54,010 nt of DNA, taken from assembly GCA_013043165.1 (NCBI GenBank), contig JABDOQ010000040.1:1-54010 (forward strand). The letters run 5' to 3'. Numbering within the stretch: position 1 is the stretch's first letter; each line of letters begins with the position of its first letter. This stretch comes from Woeseiaceae bacterium. GTDB lineage: Bacteria > Pseudomonadota > Gammaproteobacteria > Steroidobacterales > Woeseiaceae. The position numbers and the translations under genes were made by a program. The notes under the pieces are model-generated. The model did not search any database and was not told where the DNA came from. It worked only from the letters and a program-made list of their open reading frames with translations. Shown here piece after piece: positions 9,301 to 18,300 of this stretch.

Positions 9301-12300
9301 TGGATGTCGACCTTACGATCGACGGCAGTGGTATCCAAGCTAGCTATGCGCGCACATCCACGGCAGCAAGCGGCGATGACACGCTGACAAACCTCGACAC
9401 GGTGACCAGTACTGCAACAGCTACTACAGGGGCGGCATCTGTGGCAGTGACGATCGGCGGTGCTGCACGAACGGATCTGGATTCAACGGCCGAAGCAACC
9501 GCGCGCGGACTCAATAGCGGCGGCGGTGCGGATACTATCGATAGCACCGGCGAGCGGATCACCACAACTGCGACGGCCACGGCCGCAACAGTTGAGGCCG
9601 CGGTTTCGACGGACGGCTCCTCTGCACCGGACTTCAATGTTGGACTTATGAGTGGCGGTACCACCGCAAGTTCGGATGCGGTCGGCATATCCAGTGCCGG
9701 TTCCGATCATTCGACATCCGCAACCATAACGACGGATATCAGTTTCGACGACTTTAGCGTTACGGGCAGCTTCGAGAAGATTGAGGATCACGTAACGGGT
9801 GACGCTGCTGATGAAATCATCAACGCAGGGGAATTGATAACGACGAGCAACGCGACTGCATTGGCGGTAGATGCCAGCGTGGCAGTGCCCGAGGGCGCAA
9901 AGGGAACAGGCATAGCGCTGACACTGGGTCGTGCTAAAGCTGATGCACATGTGGTCGGCATCGAATCTGGCAATGATGATGATCTCATTGATAACCAAGG
10001 AAAATTGACGAGCAATGCGACCGCGACAGCGGCCGCAGCAAATGTATCGGTAACGGCTAAAGGCGGTGCAGTTGCAACCAACGCCGTCTGGGACGGCGGA
10101 ACCACGGCGAACGCCACTGCAACTGGCATCGACGCGGACAGTGGCACGATCAAGACCACTCGCATCGATGCAGAGGCAAGTCGCGAACGCGCCCAGGTCG
10201 TTTACGAGACTACCGAAGAGGCGGCTTCCGGTGATGATGTCATTTTCAATTCCGGTGAGGTCAATTCCACTGCGACGGTTCTTGTGCCGTCGGTCACCGT
10301 TGCCGTATCCACAAAGGGCGTTGCAGCTGCCGTTTCGACATCGAGTTCTGAATCTGAAGCGACCGGAATTCGCGGCGGTGATGGTGAGGATGCAATAGAA
10401 AACGTGGGCGATATCACAAGCACTGCAGACGCAACGGCTCTGACTGCAAATGTGTCAGTGGAACTGGCAGGTGCCGCCATTGCGGCGGACGCGGTCTGGG
10501 ATGGCGGTACAAGCGCTGAAGCGACAGCAACCGGCATTGCCGGAGATGGTGGGGATCGCACGAGCGTTACAAGATTGGCGATCGGCACCGATGAAATGAG
10601 CTTCAGCAAGACAAACGTCATCGCAAGTGGCGCTGACACCATCATGAACTCCGGTAGCGTTGATGCCATCGCGAATGCGACAGCAGCATCGGCGAGCGTC
10701 GCAGTCGCAGTCAAAGGCGTTGCTACTGCAACCGCGACATCGACAGCCAATGCGAGTGCAACCGCAATCGATGCCGGGGCCGGCAATGAAGTAGACAACG
10801 TTTCTAACACCGGCGTGCTGACTACAGATGCAACGGCTTTGGCAACATCGGCATCGGTCGCAGTAACGACGGTGGGCGGGAGCGTCGCCGGGGATTCAGT
10901 ATGGGATGGCGGTACGGGTGCTGATGCGCGTGCGCGCGGTATCGACGTTGGCAGCGGCGGCGAGACAATTAACAACGATGGAACTATCGACACCGGCGCA
11001 ACGGCAACAACGGCATCGGTAGCAGCAAGCGTCTCGTTGACGGGATTGGCCGCAGCGACTGCGACATCGACTGCAACAGCGGACTCAATCGCGATCGATG
11101 CAAGTGCGGGTGACGATGCCGACACCGTAATCAATGATGGCCGACTCATATCCGACGCACAATCGACTGCGGCGGCCGCATCTATCTCCTTTACACAGGT
11201 TGGGGCTGCTGTGACGGCAGGAGCAGTCTGGGACGGTGGCACTGGTGCGGAGTCGATTGCCCGTGGTATCGACGTTGGAGACGGTGCCGATTCGATTACC
11301 AACACTGGCGCTATTGATGCAACGACGATAGCAACGGCCGCCGAAGTCTCGGGCAGCGTCTCGTTGACAGGCGTTGCCGGGGCGATCGCAACGTCAAACA
11401 GTGACTCGCAAGCAACCGCAATTTACGCGGGCAACGAAAGCGATTTGGCTGCCGATGATGTGACCAACACCGGCAATCTAACGGCAGACGCAACCGCTAG
11501 TGCTGTGACCGCTGCGGTTTCTGTTACCACGGCCGGTGTTGCGGTAGCAGGTGGCGCAGTCTGGGACGGCGGAACCACGTCGGAAGCAACTGCTCGAGGG
11601 ATAGAAACGGGTGGTGGCCAAGACACTGTCGACAACACGGGTGAAGTCAAAGCCAAGTCGGATGCTAAAGCCGCCGAGTTATCCGCTGCCGTTGCGGTTA
11701 CCGGTGTTGCTGGCGCGATAAGCACATCAACGGCTGAATCAGACGCCACGGCGATTCACACAGGTGACGGTGCGGCTGCAGATACGGTGATGAATTCGGG
11801 CATGCTCACTGCGGACGCAGATTCGATAGCTGCCACGGCGGCGGTGTCGTTCACGAGTGCCGGCGCTGGCATTGCTGGTGGCGCCGTGTGGGACGGAGGC
11901 ACGACTGCAACATCCAACGCAATTGGTATTGCCGCTGGTGAGGGCGCAGACGAAGTCTTCAACGAGGGTGACATGTTAATTACCTCGGATGCGGCAGCAG
12001 CGGAAGCGGCCGTTGCGATCGCTGTCGGCGGTTTCGCGGGTGCCATTGCCACCTCGACGAGCGAGGCCGCCGCGACCGGTATCGATGTTGGCGCAGGCAA
12101 CTATGACGACAATGTATTCACCAGTGGCGACATCACGGCGAGCGCCGCAGGGTTAGCCAACACGGTAACTATTGCTGGAACGGGCGCAGGCGTAACTATG
12201 GCCGCGGACTCAATTTGGGACGGCGGCACGAGTGCCGACGTACTGGCGCGTGGCGTCGAAACCGGGCTTGGCGCAGATATAATTGAAAATCAAGGGAACG

Positions 12301-15300
12301 TCCTGGCACTCACGTTGGCAGAGGCTGCGTCTGGGAGCGTGTCCGTAGGGGCCGCTGGCCTGTCCGTTGCTATAGCCACGGCAACGGCGGACGCAGATTC
12401 CATTGCTTTGGATGCCGGGACCGGCGATTACGATGATGCCGTCGTTAATTCCGGCAATCTCGGTGCTGAATCGACTGCAATTGCCGCTTCGGCCGCTGTG
12501 AGCTTTAGACTAGTTGGTGGATCCGTGGCCGGCGGGGATGTCTGGGACGGTGGTACCGCCGCAAACAGCACATCCGTCGCAATGGCGCTCGGCGAGGGTG
12601 GAGATACGGTTACCAGTGATGGCGAGGTGACTGCCGACTCAGTCGCCACATCAACGGGTGTGTCGGTCGCTGTCACGATCGAGGGCGTTGCTGGCGGTAT
12701 ATCGGCCGCGAACGCTCATGCGGATGCGACCGGTATCGATGTCGGCGCAGGCGATGATTCCGTCGACAGCGCCGGCCAAATTACGGCGTCATCGCTGGCG
12801 AATGCCAATTCCGTGAGTGCAGCAGGTGTCAAATTTGGTGTTTCGGCAGCGGGCAATAATTCCTGGGATGGCGGTACCCGCGGAGAGGCGACCGCCTCCG
12901 GCATCAGCGCCGGCGATGGCATGGATTCGATCGACAACAGCGCGAATATCGACAGTACCGCAACGGCAGCCGCGCCATCGGTGTCTGTCAGCTTTACCGT
13001 CGGCGGAGTGAGCGGTGCGAACTCGACCTCGTCCGCGGATGCAAAAGCCAATGCGATAGATGGCGGTGCAAATGACGATCGAATCGACAACCTCGGAAAC
13101 CTGACAGCCACTGCAGATGCTAACGCAGTTGCCGTGAACGTCGCGGTGACGGGTGTAGGCGTTGGCACGGCATCGGATGCGGTATGGGATGGGGGTACTA
13201 CTACGGATGCAATTGCCCGCGCAATCGACGCGGGTGACGGCGACGACGTTATCGTTTCCGGCGTCGTCGCCGATGGTGAGCCAGAGCCCGAGCCTTCCTC
13301 GATAATGGCGAACGCCGATGCCACCTCGGTCTCGGTCGCCGCCGCGGTCACCGTGGGCGGTGTGGCCGGTGCGATCAGTACATCAACTGCAAACGGCAAT
13401 GCCGCCGGCATCGATGCCGGCGACGGTGATGACCTCGTTCTGAACAACAGCGACGTGACCGGCAAAGTAACGGCAACGTCTGACAGTGTCAGTGTTGCGG
13501 TTACTGGAATCGGCGGCGCCGTCGCCGGCGATGCGTTCTGGGACGGCGGCACCACGGCGAATGCCGATGCTTTCGGGGTGACAGGTGGTGGCGGCGCGGA
13601 TGAGTTGCGAAACACCAATATCGTCACGGCTGATGCGCTTAGTGATGCTCAATCGGTAGCCGCCGCTGCGACGGTCGCCGGCGTGACCGGTGCCGTTGCT
13701 GTCTCAACGTCTACAGCCAATGCCGCCGGCATGAGCGGCGATGACGGCGAGGATCTGCTCGTCAACGAAGGCACAGTGGAATCATATTCAGCGGCAATGG
13801 CCAATGGCGTCAGCGTCGCCGTTTCTGGCGTTGGCGGCGCGGGATCACTGCTCAACAACAGTAGCGCCGAGGCCACTACGGCCGGGCTCGCCGGAGGCGA
13901 GGGCATCGATACGCTGGTGAACATGTCCGGCGCAACCATCGATACGACGGCCAGCGCAGAAACGAAGCAGATTGCCGTTGCCGCAACGCTTTGGGGCGTC
14001 GCAGCCGCGGATACGAAGACGACTGCGACGGCTTCCGGAAGCGCAATAGATGGAGGCGCCGCAGACGACATCGTGATCAATGATGGCACGATAATGCAGG
14101 CCGCAACCGCCGATGCGAAAGCGCGCAGCATTTCCGTAACCGGGTTTGGCGGAAACATAACGAATGCCGAATCAATCGGTCATTCGATCAGCACGGGCCT
14201 GGCCGGAGATACCGGCAACGATCAATTGAGCAACACAGGCGACGTGACTCTGAACTCGACGGCATCCGCTATTGGTCATTCGTTCGGCTTTACATCGGGC
14301 GGCGGTGTCGTTGTCGCGGACGCCACCGCTGACGCGACCGCGGAGGCTTCGGGACTTCGAGGCGACGGCGGCGCAGACATGCTGTCCAACTCCGGCAATC
14401 TCAGTGTCGCAACCTCGGCAAATACGAGCGCTGGAGCCGTCGGCGCAAATCTCGGAGTGGGGTATACATTAGCGAAAGCGAACTCTGTGGCGACGACCAA
14501 TGTCGCTGGAATGCTCGGCGGAGACGACAACGACATGCTCAATAACGCGGAGTCAGGGGTGATCGACCTGCTGGCCACAGCGAATGTCAATGCCGAATCC
14601 GTTTCGATCACAGTCGGAGGAGTTGCGGATGCCGAGGCGAGGACCATCGCCAATGTTCTTGCGACCGGGCTGGGCGGTGGCGCCGGCGACGACAGCATCA
14701 CGAACCAAGGTGATCTTGCCGTCAACGGCACTTCGCAGAGTACTGCGAACGGCGGTGCCATCAGTGTTGCCGGTCTTTCCAGTTCGAAAGCTGGCACCGA
14801 AGTCGATGCCAACGTTGTCGGAATGTCCGGCGGCGAGGGCGTTGACACGATCGTCAATACGGGTCGGGTCTTCGTAGGCCCGCTCGCGAATATCATGGCC
14901 GAGAAATGGATGGCGGAGGATGACGCCTGGATGTCCGTGTTATCGACGACCTCGAACTCCTTCGGTTTCGTCGGCAAGGTCGATTCCGAGTCGGCCGCAT
15001 ACGCGAGAACGACGTCGACCGGTTTCAGTGGTGGTGACGCGGGCGATGTCTTATCGAACGACGGCGAGTTGACGGTTTACGCGACGGCACAAAGCATTGC
15101 TTCGTCCGGAACTCTGGGCATATTCGGGTCTTCAGACGCAACAGGCGGATCCGGCGCATTCACGAATGCGACCGGGCTGTCCGGAGATGCTGGCGACGAC
15201 GTTATCGAGAGCCTCGGCTTTCTGGACGTTGTCGCGAAGTCGAGCCTGACTCAAAACGCTGCCACGTTCCAGTTCGGTGGTGCCGGCGACGCCGGTTCGG

Positions 15301-18300
15301 CGCTCGAGGCGGCGACCGACGCTGTAGGCATCAGCGGCGGGGCCGGGCAGGACGGCATCCGCATGGATGGCGTCATCAAGGTTTCCGGAAGGTCTGATCT
15401 TGATTCCAGCAGCAGCGCCGACGCGGCCTTTGGCAGCACCGACGCAACGGCCCAGTTACGCGGCGTGACCCGTGCCATTGGCGCCGATGGCGGTGACGAC
15501 AACGATATCATCGAAAACCTGGCTACAGGCTCGATCGAGGTCAGTGCGACGACTCGCGTCATTGCGGAATCAATGGCTTACACGTTCGCCGGTGGAACAG
15601 GGTCGGAGAGTGTGTTGGACGGGATTTCTGTTGCAGCAGGACTCACAGGCGGAGGCGGCAACGATATGCTGACCAACGATGGTTTCCTGAAGGCGACGGC
15701 GGATGCGGCTCTGACGTCGACGGGCGGTTCGAAGGCAACGTTCACGGGCGGAAGTGGCAGTGACACGACGGGCACGGCGAAAGCATCATCACGTGCCATT
15801 GGCCTGGAAGGCGGCGACGGCGATGATGTTCTGACGACACGTGGCACGACCGTCGTTGAAGCAATAACAGTTTCAGATTCGCGCAACCGCGCCAGCAGCT
15901 CGGCTTCGTTCACAAGCAACGGCTCCTCCGGATCGGTCAGCGAGGCGACCGCAAACGCGGTCGGTCTCGACGGCGGTGCCGGAGTCGACTGGCTCGTCAA
16001 TGAAGGAGACGTGATCGTTACCGCGGACAGTACTGCGTACGGATTCAGTTACTCGAGTGGGGCAAAGGTCTCACTGAGTGGCGATGCCAAGGCGTTCGCG
16101 AATAGTGTTGCGCGCGCGATAGCCAACGGCATATCGGCGACGAACGGGGACGCGGTGGTTATCAACGACACCGAGGAAGGTGAGTCGATCAATGTGACGG
16201 CGACAGCTGGTACGGTGAAGGACCTGACGACCACGTTATCCGTTTATCGCTTGCAGGGAAACATCGATGAAGATATCACGCCTGATGATATGGGTTGGGT
16301 GCCGCCGATCGCAGAGACGGTCACGACACTTCCCGACCTGACCGACCCTGAAAATCAGATGAAATACGACCCCAGGGACGACCAGCTGGATATCGTCTAT
16401 TGCCTGGGCGACGACAGCAACGGATGCGTCATGGAAGCATCGGTGAATTCGGCCGGCAATCATTACGTTTCTACCGTCGAGACCATAGATAGTGACCCGG
16501 ACCCCGATAATGAGGTACTGGTTGATGTCTATAGCTGGGAGCTTGTCGGCGCGGTCGAGAATGAGCCAGATTGGACCGATCCGGCCATTCAAGCCGAATA
16601 TACGGATGGCCAGATCGTTGCCTGCAAGGCCGAATCCTGTTGGGACGATCCAACGGTAGCCGCCAGCGCGACCTATTGGCAGGTCGAGGTTGACACCGGC
16701 GTCGACCCGAACGATCCGGCAGACGACGTGTACGATTGGAATCGTATTGACGGGCTCGTCATCGAAGTCAACACGGAAGTGACCGAAACGAGTTTTCCGA
16801 CATACGCGTTTGCCAACGGAAACGGCCTCGACGGTGACGGTTTTGCCACGGTATCGGGGCGCTCCGAGGCGATTGCCAAAGGCATCGCACTCGGCGACGG
16901 TAATAACAACGTGACGTCGGGCAACATGAGCGTAGAGGCCATCGCAAATACGGTCGTCAATGTCGGCTCTGACGGAGATGTCTTTGGCGACTCCAAGGCA
17001 TTTGTTACTTCCGGCTCAGCGGTAGCCAAAGCCGTAGGCATCGAATTGGGTGACGGCAGCAATCTGGTGCTCAATACGGGCGATCTCTCGGTGATCGCGG
17101 AACCGTCGGCACAGGGATTCAGCGGAGTCAGCGCAGGCGGAGGCGTCTGCATTTGGTTCTTCGGCTGGTGGTGTGGCGGGGCAGGTGATGGTGTAGCGGC
17201 GGTCAGTGTGAGCTTCGTCGCCGATGCAAAGGGCATCATCTCTGGCAATGGCGCTGACTCGATCACGAATGATGGCACGATCGTGGTCGAGGCGAGGCCG
17301 GATGTCGCCGTCGACGCCAGGCGAGGCGATGATGAATATGCGGCCCGCGCCAGTGGCGACAACACCGGCGGCGCGTCGTTAAACATCACCGCGGATTCGA
17401 CGGCTATCGGTATCCAGACTAGCGGCGGCAACGACTCTGTCACGAATAACGGCAGCATCGAAGTCTCCGCCTATGATCTGCAGAGTGGATGTGCGAGTTC
17501 CCCTCCGGATGTTTGCGGATTGGAACCACCTGAGTATAACCCAGGGACGCTCCAGGCGGTCGGTATTGATACCGGAGACGGCGACGATACGGTCACCAAC
17601 AATGGTCTGGTCTCCGCGATGACGTTCGAGAATAACGACCCATCGACCGGGATCGGCATCGACCTGGGAGCCGGCAATGACGCGCTGACACTGGGCGACG
17701 GTTCGCAAGTACTGGGATCTATCTCCCTGGGTAGCGGCGATGACTCGCTAACACTGTCAGGCGTGCCCATGGCCGCTGAAACAGGCGTCAGCGTGTTCAG
17801 TCTGAATGCCGGTGCTGGTCTCGATTCCCTGTCGTTCGTCGGTGATGGATCGTTCTCTGGCTCACTGGATAATTTCGAGACTGCGACCAAATTGGGCGAT
17901 GGCACTTACACCCTGGTGCAGCCGCTTGCTACGGTCGAAAGTCTGACCATCGACGGCGGAATTTTGTCGCTGAGCAATGACTACACCTTCTCGAGCACCG
18001 GGACGTTTTCGACCTACATCCACAGCAACGGCGACAACGGGCAATTACTGGTCAACGGCACCGTCTTTGCCTATGGCGCGATTAGCGTCGAGAAAAGGGG
18101 AGACACGTATATAGCCAATGACACCCGTTACACGTTGGTCGAGGCCACCCCCATAGATCCCCTAATGGATGGCGTAATGGATGGTTTCACTGTCATTACC
18201 TTGCCGGAAGCTCGTCCACTGCTCAGCTTCGAACTTCAGCAATCGGAAGATTCCTTAGACGTTGTCGCGGTGGCCGCTTCTTTCTCCACGGTCACAGAAA

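Noticed and set aside
10089..13541. CRISPR-like array because of regularly spaced repeats
   Set aside because: The units are several hundred bases long, diverged, and lie in one open reading frame.
10202..13627. Long minus-strand open frames inside the autotransporter gene (for example 367 codons at 10202-11305 and 303 at 12716-13627)
   Set aside because: They arise because the repetitive Ala/Ser/Thr/Gly codons of the plus strand rarely give stops in one antisense frame. Their translations are low-complexity Ala/Pro/Ser/Val text with no domain or ribosome site.
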